Shown: in pieces, positions 10,991-23,405 of the stretch | Layout of the letters: every line of letters begins with the position of its first letter | Numbering within the stretch: the first letter of the stretch is position 1 | From: Rallus limicola | Lineage: Eukaryota; Chordata; Aves; Gruiformes; Rallidae | Direction of reading: 5' to 3' | Length of the DNA: 64,000 nucleotides | Assembly (NCBI GenBank): GCA_022605955.1 | Contig: JAKCOZ010000001.1 | Location: 79,410,520 to 79,474,519, forward strand | The notes under the pieces: generated by a model | What the model was told of the DNA's origin: nothing | Seen by the model: the letters and a program-made list of their open reading frames with translations, nothing else | The model's database searches: none | Program-made: the position numbers and the translations under genes

Positions 10991-12368
10991 ACCAAATTAA
11001 TGCTCATTTTCTCCAAATGTATGTTTATTTTCTTGAAGTTTCCTAGGAAGATTCAGTTGTGAGACAGTGGGAGATTTACGTTTCTGATATCTTATGACAG
11101 CACAGGACTAGAAGCTAATAATCATGAAGATTTTCTCATTTAGAGAGGGAGACCGGCAGTCCCCTACTGGGGCATGCAGTATTCACCTCTAGGTCCTGTA
11201 TTATCATATTCTGATTAAAGCTTCTGTATGCATAAAAATGCTAAAACATTTAGGAAATGTTTTAATGTTCAATATATTTTATCATTCCAAAACTTTAAAA
11301 AAATGTTTTATATGCATTCATGTTGAGTCTCTCCTCCATATGCCCTTTGCAGAATATTTACTGTCCTTACAAGCTTTTGGAATCACATGGTTTTATAGAG
11401 GTCTCTTTGAAGTTAGGTGGGAGCCCTCTCAACAGCTTTTACCAGAGATCCTGGGATATTTTTGGTGCAAGACATGAAGTGTGAGATGTTGATAATGAGT
11501 AGGAATAATTAGGAAGGCAGGAAAATTAGAAATTTTTTTCTGCCCTGCACTTGGAAGTTGTCCAAGAGAAATCTGCTTATTGCCAGGAAAGCCCAAGGAG
11601 TGCCTGTTGCAGGTACAGTCATACTGAAGGCAGTGTCAGCTGTCAGACTGACTGTTGCGATCTAGTAGGAAGCATGTCCAGGATTGCACTCTTGTCATGG
11701 GTTGCAAGCAACCAGTCTGTTCACCTGTACTGCTTTAGGATGTTCATGGTTTAAAGCACCTGTCAGCTCTAACAGAGGCAGCTTTGAAAACTTAACTGGT
11801 TTCCTAGGAAAGAAACATGTTTTATTCCAGTCAAGCGAAAATTTTGCATTCCCTAATGTAAAATTGGAAATGTAGTTACTAAAACAAGCAGTGCAACTGT
11901 ACGTCACATCTCTCTATAGTTTTAGCTGTCACTGGTGGAAATTTTTTGGGGCTTTGTACTCAAACCACACCTCACCTTGCAGAGGTAATCTTCCAGGGCA
12001 GAAGCAATACTGTTTCTCTGTGTTCTCTTTCTATATGGATCATCCGAACTGAGTTTTGACTAGTAAGGGGTCTGAGCCTTCACGTCCCACTGCCCTTCTG
12101 AGACACCCACGCTGCTCTGCAGCACAGCTGGAGAAGGCAGTGTGAACTGTTGCCACTCACAATAGGTCTCACTCCAACCCTGATGGAGTAGCAGTATTAA
12201 ACACCAGCAGAGCAAGCTGGCAGCAAAGTCTTGTGGCTTTTTTGTTTTCTTTTGTTTTGAAATCTGTTGGAAGCAACAGCGCTGAGGTACCAACAGGCTG
12301 ACTCCTGTCCCTACCTCTGCCATCAGAGTGGTTCCAAAGAATGTTTATCAATACAGTGATAGGCACTT
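10991..12368. other. Unique non-coding DNA, no gene seen
   Basis: This is AT-rich, ordinary intron-like or intergenic DNA. No exon, RNA gene or known repeat was recognised. Confidence 0.5.
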
Positions 12369-12393
12369 TATATATATATATAAATATATATTT
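12369..12393. repeat. (TA)n microsatellite
   Basis: About 25 nt of alternating T and A with one interruption. Confidence 0.9.
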
Positions 12394-15300
12394 GTAAAAG
12401 TTGGGACCTCCCCTGTTCCATAACTGGGTTCAGACATACAAAGAGTTTTTTCCTTCAGCATTTTTACAGAAGCTGCCCATATTACTCTTAGAAGCCTGTG
12501 GAAATGACTTTTGGTTATTGTCTTCTAAAATGCATCAGCCCCGTGTTTGTCCAGATTCCCTTCACTGGGCACATCCTCGTTGAGAGAGAAGTTAATGGCA
12601 TGGGCACTTTATCCGGCAGTTCTTTCCTTGATGGCTGGTGTACGGTCCCTTATGTTTGTTACAGTTTCTGTAAGTCCCTATCAGAGGAACCACTAACGGA
12701 ACAATATTTGTCACCATCTCACAAGTGGAGTTGTGATGCATGGCTTCTGCACAGTGCGTAAATGATTCATCTGGCAGCCTGAGCAATTCAGATTTCCCCA
12801 TGTTAGCAATTTTAGGAGGGCATTTGGGAAGGGCAGAGGAATTGCACATAGGTCCATACACAGGAGAAATGCTGTTCTGCTGCTACATGAAAAGTTTATT
12901 TTAAAATTACTTGGAAAATCTGTTGTTTGAATATTTACTTCCAAAAACTGCCTCTAAAAGTCTTCTCACTGTATTCCTTGAGTCTAGAAAATGTTTTAAT
13001 TGTATTTTAGTTTCTAAAAAGCAGAAATACTTGTCTTCACATCCTAGGGCTTGAACAGGCAAAGCCAGGGGCCTGAGTGACTGGGAATCCCAGTTATATT
13101 CTAGAGGGAGCCAGAGGAATTTTGAAGCATCCACGCAGGAATGTCTGACACGTGCTGCTACCTCCACAGGGTCCGAGCACGTCACGCATGGTGCCTTGTG
13201 AGACTTCTAGTGGCTGTCATTGCAGGTCCCGTTTTTCAAACCTGCTCGATCCCAGCATGGGGAGATATGTTTTGAAAGCCTGGATGCTGGGTTTGTTGCC
13301 CAAATGGGATCTTAGCTCTTTGGAAAAAATCTGTCTCCAGTTGTGAACGCTGCACTCTGAGAAACGCAGCCAAATGTCTGCACCTGCTCTGGATACCGAG
13401 CTTGGCGTAACCCTGTTTCAGAGTAAGCTTTTTGCCTTGCAGAGGGGTTTCCTTTACAGTGGTCCAGGCATCGTGCAAAGGGGGCTGGTGTGCTGGAAAC
13501 CATTTCCTTCTTTCCTTCCTTTTCTGGACCCACTCCTATGCCCCAGCATGGCTTTCTGGTTGCTGTGCTGTATGAAGGTGTTTCCTTTGGCAACTCAGGT
13601 GTGAGCCAGGTAGTTTGTGCCCTAGTCTGGTGATGGGATGTGTATCTTCTCCTCTGGTCATGTTTCCTGCCACACCTTGCTGCTTATCTCTACTGCTGCA
13701 GCCTTGCAAGTGGCATAGAAATCCTCTTGCGGATAGCTAATATGACATCAGGTGAACCAGTGGAGGGGAGACTTGTCACATACCTCCAGAAGGGAGGTAT
13801 AATCACCCCCCCATACTTTTGCTTACTGATGCTAACAATCTGATCCGAAAGAAAAGCTGGTTCCCTGCCCAAATGCAGCCAAGGAAGTGAGATGCCTCCT
13901 TGTTTCTGGGGATGGGAGCTGCAAGCTCATAAGTGTCTCTGCATCTTCACGCTGGGGTCTCCAGGGAAGATACGTACACTATCATTACTGAATCATTCAG
14001 TGTCCTGTTGAGCACATGGGACTGTCAAACTTCAGAGTTAAATCTACTCATAACCATTGCAAAGCCATTTTGATGCCTATGACAGTTAAAACCTCTTAGG
14101 GTGAAATCCTTTATTGCAGCCTAACATTTCGCTACAGTGAGAGTAGGTGCTTCTAGTAATCCTTGGAAAAGATCAAATTGAATTGTAAAAGGCGTTTCTC
14201 ATTGTGGCGATGGCTAAGTGCTTAACCATGTGAGGGTCCAGGGGAGCACTGAGCCTTCCTTTGGGTAAGGACACCATCTGGAGACTCCAGGAAAGGAAAC
14301 GGGCAGAGGTTCGGAAAATCACAGGCAGGGAAGTGGCCTCGTGAACGAACGAGTAGCTCTTTTTCCTGGGAGGCATGCCTATGTACAGGCAAGCATGCTT
14401 GCAGGGATCTAATCTCACAGTTGTTCTGCATGTGGATGCAGTGGATGCAGAGGCATACAAGATGAGGCATTTTGTGTTCTCCTGGTGAGAATATTATATA
14501 TGGGGTGTCACACTTTGAGCTAAGTAGTCCTTCACCCCAAGCCTTCATTTTATTTTTCTTGGTGTCATTTCTTGCTCAATTAGATATGTTTGGACTGACC
14601 CAAGCCGTTCTTCTCTTCCCTTGGTATTTATACGTTTTATGTGCCGGTGCAGAGTCATTCATATTCCCACCACAGATCTGTTAGAAAAGGCACGAGTGTC
14701 CTTTCAGTGAGTAACATTTTGAGACCTGAATATCTTCATTAGAAAGGTCGTGAAAAATGCTCTGACGTTCAACTCTCATGCTGTGATTTGCCTTCAGAGT
14801 GCAGACAGCCTAGGTGCCGCCCAGCTAACTCAGGAAATACGCAGGGACAGGTGCTGGGAACTGGTCCCAAATCAGTGGAAGCTCTTGTAACCGCTCAAAG
14901 GCAGAAATGAGGATGGGAAGGTACAGTATGAGTGCTTTTACTTGGGAAGTGTTGGACGATGTAGTTTCCCTGTGGACAAAATCCCATTTTCTGAGCAGGT
15001 CTAATCACAGACCTGTCTGATAACCCAGGTCACTGCCACAGGGGCTTGTGTTTGTTACAAAGGCCACTATTTTGATATAGGATTTGCGTCACAAAACAGC
15101 GTTCAATTGAGAAGGGAAGTTGTCATGTTCTTGGAGAAGAAGCCCTTAGCTCAGCAGTTTCCAAACTTTTCTGCTTGATGCCCTTGTGGGGGCAGTGATA
15201 TTTCCTCCAAGATTTCAGGCTGCTTTGTTGGAGTCAAGACCTCTATTCTGGGATCTGCTGCCTTAGCTTCCTGCATTAGTGGGGTCACCCCCAGCGATGC

Positions 15301-15551
15301 CAAAAAGTAAATCCCTTACCAAGCTGCGCCACAAGCTGGGCTGTTTCATCAGGTAGAAGGAAAAGTTTTAGCCCGTGCCACTGCACAGTTGGAGAGATGT
15401 GTTGTGGGGTGGTCACTGTTACTGTGCAAAGTGCTGGCAACACGATCTGGTGTGGCAGCAGACGGACCAGTAGTCTGGTTTAGTTTTTCCCTCATATTTC
15501 TGCGAGCAATGCCGGTGATGAAAGGATTGTACATGGATTAGCTTTTTGGGT
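12394..15551. other. Unique non-coding DNA, no gene seen
   Basis: No coding exon or known repeat was recognised. Short frames scattered on both strands lack domains. The part around 15000-15120 has SOX-like ACAAAG and isolated CpGs, but nothing firm. Confidence 0.5.
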
Positions 15552-15570
15552 GAGAGAGAGAGAGAGAGAG
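15552..15570. repeat. (GA)n microsatellite
   Basis: About nine to ten GA units between TGGGT and AAACTTTCC. Confidence 0.9.
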
Positions 15571-15729
15571 AAACTTTCCGTGATGAGATGGCTTGGAAGT
15601 AACCTGGCAAGGGGAATCTCGTTCATCCTGCTGCCAAAACACCAGCTATATTCAGGTGTTTCCTGACATGTTTATCTAGCCAACTCTGAACCGCCTTCCA
15701 ACGGTGGCGTCTCTGCAACCCAAAGCAGT

Positions 15730-16965
15730 ATTTTCTGGTGCTTAAATGTCCTTACTGCTACATCTCAGAGGTGACTTCTAACCTTAATCTCCCTTTTTGC
15801 AATTTAAACCCACATTCCTTGATATATTCACTACGGGGATGCAGAAAAAAAGTCTCTTTTTTTTTTTTTTTTATGAAACCTTTCAAGTTTTTGAAAACCC
15901 TTTCAATGTCTTCTCTTTTCATTTGTCTTCTCTAAAGTAAACAGCCTGAGTGCATTCAGGCTCCCTTAGAAATGCTGCTTTCTCAACTTCTGGTTATTAT
16001 TACTGCCTTCCTCAGGTCTCTCTGCAGTGGAGCCATGCTTCCTTTTTGAGGTTTGTTCTCCCAAGGTGGCCTGACTGGCTGGTTCCCACCAGTGCTAACT
16101 AAAGCAGATGATTAGTTTCTGTGTTTTGTTAATTGCACCCTAGCATACTTAGGTGGTATTTGCTTTTTTTTTTTACTACCAAGACGTGATTCATCTTGAG
16201 CTTTTGGTCTGCTCCGGCCTTTCCTTCCTTTTCTGCCAGGCTGCTAACTGCCTGGTTGTTCAGCCCCATCAATGCTGGCTGTTACTCCTACTGAAGCTAA
16301 ATAACTTGCAGACCCCCATACAGTATTTTATTATTCTTTTTATCAGCTCATGTTGTAAATATTATGAGATCATTTTTAATTCTGTACCTGTCTTCCATGT
16401 GCACTTCTTCTCAGCTTGCTGTCATCTGCAAATTCAATAAACAGACTTTATCCAGGCCATTAATGAAAATATTGAATATCAGCAGACTGTGAACAGATCC
16501 CTGCAGAAACCCTGCTGGTGTATCCTTATTTTGACAGTGAACCATTGGTAACTACTTTTTGAGTACTGTTTTCCAACAGGTTTTGTAGCCATTTTGTGCA
16601 GTGCATTCTTCTAAGACCATATTTTTCTGAGCTTGCCTGTAGGAATGTCAGGAGAAAGGGTGTCAGAAAGCTTACTGAGGTCAAGATGTATGACTGAACT
16701 GCTTCTCTGCTGTCCACAAGACCTGTTACCCTTCCACTGAAGAAAATTAGATTGGTTTGACATGATTTTCCTTGACAAGTGCATGTTGCCTGTTACTCAT
16801 CTCCTTGTTATCTTGCCAGTGCTTGAAAGTAGCCCAGTTATTTGTTCCAGTCAGGTCCTGGGAAACAAAGCTACGGTCCTTGCTTTATAATCCCCTCATC
16901 CTCCTATTTTTCAAGATACATGCCACATTTGGCCATCTTTTTGTTTTTTTCCTTCTGTGGAACCA
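15730..16965 (-). mobile_element. Ancient CR1 LINE copy (3' half, reverse transcriptase region)
   Basis: Read on the minus strand, this is the second half of a CR1-type LINE, much decayed. Landmarks in minus-strand order start near 16960 with worn sequence upstream of the reverse transcriptase core. The core follows at 16870-16640, including the stretch around 16680 that matches the CR1 [16 protein letters not shown] region. At 16580-16540 the minus frame still reads LLENSTQKVVTNGSLS, close to the conserved CR1 segment after the RT core. At 16440-16415 is the region that coded the catalytic FADD motif. From there to about 15730 runs the C-terminal part. Frames are broken throughout and no tail octamers remain. 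It is far more diverged than the copy at 37530, so probably an early amniote or early avian insertion. Confidence 0.8.
15857..15872. repeat. Poly-T run inside the old CR1
   Basis: Sixteen consecutive T on the plus strand, following AGTCTC. Confidence 0.9.
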
Positions 16966-17575
16966 GGATTTTCAAGCTGCAGGTGAAGGTTGAGGCAACG
17001 GTATCAAATCCAGGCATGCTTGATTGGGTAACTTTGCACCCAAATAAGGTTCCAGGAGTCATACACTCACCCCACACCAGCACTGTCGCTGTGCCTTGCT
17101 TCTGGAGAAGGAATATTACAAACCTCTACCTAAAATGGGAGGTCTCAGGAGTTTACCTGCAGCGTAAATAAGATAAATGGTGCGGTTTTGGGTGTATCAG
17201 GGCAGTGGATGTACATAGAGAAGCTCTGTACTGGCCAAATCAGAAGTGCTGTAAGCTAGTTAATCTGTGTTTACCCTTCAGCTCTGCGTAGCACTGACCC
17301 AAGGAAGGACAAGGAAGAGAATGTGAATGGTGTTTCACTGCCGCTGTTTAGAGATATAAAGTAGAACAGACAAGTACCTCCCGGTGTGTGTGTGAAGAGC
17401 CAACTGTGTCTGTAACTGGCACAAGCCTTTTTGTGTAGTTATTTCTAGGCAAATAAGCTTTGACTGAGCCTTGGGGCTTGTTTTGGAAGATTTAAAAATA
17501 CCGAGGGAGTTACCTCTCACTTATATACATGGGCAGTCTTAATTTTGCTTAAAAATGGCAAAGACAAGACAATTC
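16966..17575. other. Unique non-coding DNA, no gene seen
   Basis: No exon, repeat family or RNA gene was recognised. Confidence 0.5.
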
Positions 17576-17830
17576 AGGGTAGATTAAAGAAGTGGGAAAG
17601 TGGAAGACTAATAGAAGAGCTTGGAAACAGAGAAAAGCATGGGAGAGAGGTACTGTGGGGGGGGAAACGCAGTGAGCAGAGGCAGAGATGCAGGTGAGTA
17701 GAGTGAGGAAGAGAAGAAAAAAGGTCAATGGAAGAAACTGAAAAAGCAGAAAGAAAACAAAGGAAATTGTGCATTGATGGGTTTTGAGGTCTTCAAAAAC
17801 TTATTCAGAAGAAAAGAAGGCTAGTATGGA
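17576..17830. repeat. Purine-rich tract
   Basis: About 250 nt of strongly purine-biased plus strand (GAAG, GGGA, AAAG), including a G run at about 17657-17664. It is not a clean tandem repeat. Confidence 0.6.
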
Positions 17831-19744
17831 CAGGAAGAATGAGAAAAGATGGGGAGCTAGCAAAGCTCCAAAATTACCTTAAAAGTCCCTGCATAGTGGC
17901 AGAGTATGTACATTTCACAGGGTATTTACGGTCTGTGGCTCCTGTGCAAGCAAGGTGCTGCTCAGCATACAAGTTTGGAATGAGGAGCGAGATGCAGCTT
18001 GCATGGTAAAGGTGACACTGTCTAGGATATGAGCATAGCCAGCGCACGTTCCTTCGTCAGAGCATGAGGAGGCAGACAACCTTTTAGCAGAGGTATTGCC
18101 GATTAATTCCAGCATCACCTCTTCTGTCATCTTCCTAGGCAAGAGGTAGCCAGCACCTCTGTGGACCAGAGTGGTGTTTGCATTGCCCTTGGGTCTGTTT
18201 AGAACAGGGAACACGAGCAGAAGCTTGTGTGAAGTCTTGAGCAGAGCACAGCTGGGGCTGTTGCAGTGTGCTCTCAGCCCTTAAACGGGGCAGGGGAAAG
18301 GCCCTCGCTGGCATTGAGGTGCAGCTGAGTTTGTGACAGGACGCATTTTATAGGAACAAGGCTGGATGGCAGATAAAGAGCATGAGAATGGTTTCTGTTG
18401 CAGTATGAAACTGTGCTGCATTGATTCATTACACTTGGGGATTAATCTGCCTTCAGGTACACCTGGCTTTTAAAAGCACTCTATCTACATTTTTTTTACA
18501 ACTTGAATGCAGTTTAGTGAACTAGATTTTTCTTCAAGTGGAGAGATGTCCACCTCTGGAGTTTGTTTCAAAATCTGGAGTTTGAATCAAAATGCAACAA
18601 AAGGACTGTAATCATTAGCAAAGAAAGTGTAGCAGGAATTCATTCTGTCTAAACCATCCCTGCCAGGGTACAACCGGGAGGACAGTTAGGAGGGGGAAGG
18701 GAAGTGGGCATAGGAGGAGGCAAGTATGATCTTGAGAGGGAGATGGGAAGTCTGATGGAGTGAAATAGGATGGAGGTGTGCACTAAAAATAGAAGAGCAA
18801 GATGTTATGTCTGAGGGCTTTGTCCCAAGGGCTCTTGTCATATCTCTACATGAGCAAGTGAAGTAGAGAGGAGTGATAGAAACCAGGGCTTTTCTTTGGG
18901 GCGTGGAGGGTGGGGAGAGGTGTTTTCACTTAAAAAAGTGTATTGGCAGGAACAGATTATGCCTCAGGGTTGGTTTGGCATCAGCAGAGGCAGACACAGC
19001 TCTATGGAGTCCCACAGTCCTGCAGGTTTTGCTGTTGGAGACAGCCGGGAGCACACTGCTTGAAAGGCAGAAGTAGGGAAGAGGAACTGCACTAGCTGGG
19101 TCTTTTTCACTGCTCCTGCACTTCATCCTGATCAGGACCAGCAGGCTGTTCCTGCTGTTGTCAAAAAGAATGAAGTGGGTGCCTCACAGTGTAAACAAAC
19201 ATTTCCCTTTAGACATACTGGAGTTATGCAAATACCAGAGATGGGAAGCCACTTTTTCAGACCTGCAGGGCTAACACCATTATCCTGACTCCTAGAAAAC
19301 ACCACTTCTGGACCACTGAGAGAGAATTAAGCTGGTCCTCCAGGTAACTGACAGGCAGTGATGAAGTCTGATAGGAGTCTAGGAGCCTGCATCTAAGCCC
19401 GAACTAAGGGATTACCTCTTGCCTTGCCCAGGGAAAGGTTAAGTTGTCTGGTGTGGGCTGTCACGGGCTGATGGTTTGACGTTGCCTGCTTATAGATCCC
19501 AGGACTTGGCCAGGCCCCACCACTTTAACTTTCGCTCTCAGTAAATCACAAAATGAAATGGAGTTTTCTTCCAAGTGACAGGTAAAACTTGGCCACTCTC
19601 CGTCTGCTGTACCGGTATCGCTTAATTCTGTAATCCCTTTGCCCTCCATTCCTTGGAGCAGCGAGCGCATGCTGGGAAGCATTGGAGTGACAAGCGATTT
19701 CTTTGTGCCTGACACCTTGGCTGGGAGACTTGATTAAGTGAAAA
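17831..19744. other. Unique non-coding DNA, no gene seen
   Basis: No exon or known repeat was recognised. A second purine-rich patch lies at 18680-18770. Confidence 0.5.
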
Positions 19745-19773
19745 TATCTTTGCATTCATTTTTTTTTTTTCAG
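19745..19773 (+). other. Strong isolated splice-acceptor-like sequence
   Basis: A TTCATT followed by an unbroken T run ends in CAG at 19771-19773, a near-ideal 3' splice site. The following GTGCAG is a poor donor. The downstream DNA has no clear exon with a good donor within a few hundred bases, so this may be a decoy. Confidence 0.25.
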
Positions 19774-22204
19774 GTGCAGAGAACAAAATGCAGCCAAGGA
19801 ATCAGCTGGGGTCTGGGAAACATTTCGGAGTTTCCCTGCTCTGCTGCCTGTCCTGCCACTCAGGCCTGTGCCCTTGCTGTGTTGCATATGCAGCTGGTTT
19901 TACGGGGAGATGAGGATCTGCCCTGCTAATTCCAACTTTATCTGGCAGATTTAGAGGTTTTCTTCCAGGTCTGTTGTCTCTGCAGTGTTCCTTACACTGC
20001 AGCCTCCTGCCAGAATTAGAGACTTGAGTGATCCGATCCACTGGCAAGGTGGGGAGGTGTCGCCTTTCACCCAGCGCTACCAGCTGCCAGCCTGGGGAGC
20101 TAGAGCAGCTGGGAGCTTCCCACATCATGAAGGCTGTAGATCATCCCCTCTAGCATCTTTCACCCTGCCATGAGTGACATTACTGCAGCTCTGGGGACTG
20201 TTATTAGTATTCAGCCGTACACTTTTAAGCAAAACCTGAGAAAGGAATTAATCTGTCAATAGGAATGAATATACTGGACAGTGATTTATGCAGATCCTGT
20301 ACTCGGAGTGACTGTGTTCGTTTCAACTGCATCTCTCAGGCTTGTTCCCAAAGCCAATACACCAACTTGCATTTAAAGTAACATTACAGCTGGCTGATCA
20401 TTTGTTCAACACCTAGGTTCATGCAGGCACGGCTATACCCAGGAGTCAGATCTGAAGAGAAATGCATGCGTCTGTCACTTTTTACAAAGCTCAAACAGTC
20501 AGAGACATGGCCAGGGCAAAGGGCTCCGATTAGTTATCCAGGGCACATACACCAGACTCTGGCACCCAGCACATGTAGCAGCCTTAGCATGTGCCTGTAA
20601 CTGCACGGGCACGGCACCTGATCCCTGGATGCGTGTGTGGAAGCATACGTATGGCTGTGGAGATGTAGTGGTGCATCCGTGGTGGGGAGAAGACCCTGTT
20701 CTTCCTATGTGGCAAGCGCCACGAGTAAAATCCTGGCATCCAGTGTGTGTGTGGTTAAAAATCTAGCAGAGAACTGTTCATTTGGGTGCACGGGGTCCTG
20801 AGAGCACACATTACAGAGGTCTGGTTGGAAAAACATCTTTGTGGGTCAGGAGACTTATGCTATGTTTCTCGCTGTCCTCCTTATTTGTTGTGACACTTCA
20901 TACAAGCCATTTCACAGATCTGTATCTTTCTCCTGGTCTCTACACTGAGACAATCACAAGTGCTACCAATTCTAGGCTTATTTTTTGTTGTGTGTGTCAG
21001 TGATAATTTGCACTTTACCAGATGCCTCTGCTTCTGAAAGTAAATTGTTCTCAACCTTTTTGTGGTTTTGGTGGCAGAACAGGGCTTGAAAATACAGCTT
21101 GCATCCACCCTTGAGGCTCATAGAATGACAGAAAGAACGGGGAAAATGAACTTTTCTTATTGTTTGAAAATCCTTTCTATTTTCTAGAAAGCTGATTAAT
21201 GATGTTTGCGTGATTCAAGGTTTGGGGATGTTTATTGGAGTACTGGCAGCATTCTTCAGCCTCGCGTAGGCAGGATGCTGTGCGTGGCTCCAGTGAAAGG
21301 TATTTGCAGGCCAAGGCATTGTAACAGGAGGCTATTGTGGGGGTACGTGTACTGTAATGCTCCCAGGTCCACAGTGAAGGCAAACAGCTCTAAACCTATG
21401 AACGTGTACGTATGTGTGTAGAGAAAATCACTTAGAAACTGAGAGGTGCCGGCATGAAATGTGTTCAAACAAACCGCCCGTGAATTGAATAGGAATCACA
21501 GAAATGAGAAAGAAAAGTACATTGAGACATAGTTGGGCAGTTGCATATGCTTTCAGGTGTGACCAGGGTTGGGAATAGAAGTGAAGCCCTCTAATTAAAA
21601 GAGCAACATCTCTCCATCTCCATGTATGCAAGTGTGAATTGTGTCCCCACCCTGAGTCACAGCATCCCCTGTGGCGTGCAGAGCAGCATGGTTGCAGCGG
21701 CAGCAGTCCTGCCAAGGCTCCTGATTGAGTTCCACCATATCTGGGGGTGCAAGGGGGGTTGTTGACAGGAAAGAAACAAACCAAAAAACAAAACAGAGCT
21801 CCTGGAGTCACGGTTCATTTCAGTTTTCATTATAAAACAGGGATGCGAGGGAAAGGGGGGACACTGTAATTGACACAATTTAAAATCGCGGGCTGGGTGC
21901 AGGGCCTGCGCTTACACTGCTTGCATGCTTGATGTGGACTGTCCATGGCTGCTGGACTGGTAACACACGTGCAACCGTCCCTCCTGCTCCTCCCTCCTCC
22001 CTTCCTCTCGCTTTCTGGTACACAGTGCAAGCCCACACGCCTGCTACATGGCATCTTTTCCCACCCACTTCGCAGATGGGAAGAGGGGGGCTCCAGCTAT
22101 TAACCAGAGTTTCTCATCTCCCAGACTGGCTGTATTCTGCAGCAGGCTTCTCTTAAAATTGTTGAGATTATTGCTGTTGTATATTTTATACATATGCACA
22201 CACG
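19774..22204. other. Unique non-coding DNA, no gene seen
   Basis: No coding exon was recognised. The part from about 20170 to 20420 is AT-rich with isolated CpGs and looks enhancer-like, without a decisive motif. Confidence 0.45.
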
Positions 22205-22230
22205 CATATATATGTTTTTATATATATATT
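22205..22230. repeat. AT-rich microsatellite (TA/TATG)
   Basis: Two TATATA runs separated by TGTTTT. Confidence 0.8.
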
Positions 22231-22710
22231 CTTCAGTCTCCCTCTGCAGCTGAGATGCACTCGGGATTTATCTCTGTAATGAGAAAAGGGAGATAGGGAG
22301 AAGTAAGGGCATTTTTCTCTGACTTGGATTGTAAGTCATTTTGATATTCATTGTAAAAGATGCTTTTCAAATATTTAAATGTATGTGTGCTCACATATCA
22401 GTTCTTCAGGATGGATTGTATGTGACGTAATCGCTGTTTTATATCTCTTGCACTCTGTGATGTTCTTCCGTATCGGGTTCCTTTCGGTAACTTCATCTGG
22501 GAGAGATGGGAAGATGAGGAGCTGGAACTGGGATGACTTCTATAGCCTGCGTTCTGTCATCATCTCCTTTTGCGAGAGGCAGAGGCTGGAGAAGAAATGT
22601 GCTAGCCCTTGGTCAGAGCTGTCACCTTTTGCAGCACTGCCATTTCTAGGGGCTGGAGTCACTGAAGAAAGTGCTCTTATATTCTCACTGGAAAGGTTGA
22701 GCTGGGATTT

Positions 22711-22752
22711 TGCTTGGTAATTAGCTCAGTGTGCTTGGTAATTAGCTCAAAC
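22711..22752. repeat. Exact 21-bp tandem duplication carrying a homeodomain core
   Basis: TGCTTGGTAATTAGCTCA occurs at 22711-22728 and again at 22732-22749. The period is 21 bp, with 18 identical bases and a GTG spacer. Each copy holds a TAATTA homeodomain core, so the duplication doubles a candidate binding site. Confidence 0.9.
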
Positions 22753-22924
22753 AAAGGGTGTTTCAGCTGAGGCAGGAGAAGTGTACAAATCTAGAGGTAC
22801 CAGTGACACCTGTCCAGGTTTACCCTACTGTGAAAACCTTTTCATGACTTGGTGGGGGGTGTGGTGGAGAAGACGGAGCAGTGGGTACGTGTGCTCCATC
22901 GTTGCATGGCTGGGGACTGGGGCT

Positions 22925-23405
22925 GGCCATGCCGTGCGCAAACTCTTCCTCCCCCTTCGTCCTTGGAAGGTCTGCTCCCTGTCAGGTGTGCCATCCCGCC
23001 ATCTGCTCCCAGCACCGAGCAGCTGGTACGATAGCCGCAGACGCTGGCAGGAGCGGCCTTCCAGCCGCGTGAATGACAGCACGCGCGGCTGCTTCCTTGG
23101 CACGGGGAGCAGCGCTTGTAGCTGGGAATTAGAGGCTTGTAAACCTGCCGGCTCCAAGGCGGGGGGAACGGCTCTCGGCGGCACTCCCGAGGCGTGGGAA
23201 TCTGCCTGAGCTCCCAGCCACGCCGTCGCACCTGCACGGGCCTGGGATGGCAGCAGGCAGGATGCCTGTGCCCAGGTGCAGCAGGCGAGGTCCGGAGGTG
23301 GTGAGGATGCACCTTCCTCATCACGTGTCCCTCCCTGGAGCAGAGGGGAAAGTGGTCCCAGCCGCAAGTGGCAGGGCAGCCCTGCTCCTCCCCACACGGC
23401 TGCAT
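22925..23405. promoter_or_regulatory. Second CpG-rich block
   Basis: CpGs cluster here (GCCGCAGACGC, GAGCGGCC, CCGCGTG, CACGCGCGGC, CGGCGGC, CCGAGGCG, CGCCGTCGCACC), densest at 23020-23240, well above flanking DNA. No TATA or CCAAT box was evident. Two overlapping minus frames (22825-23397 and 22842-23438, about 190 and 198 residues) and a plus frame (22781-23209) are open because of composition, and none shows a known domain. It may be a promoter, a distal CpG-rich regulatory element, or an unrecognised exon. Confidence 0.4.
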
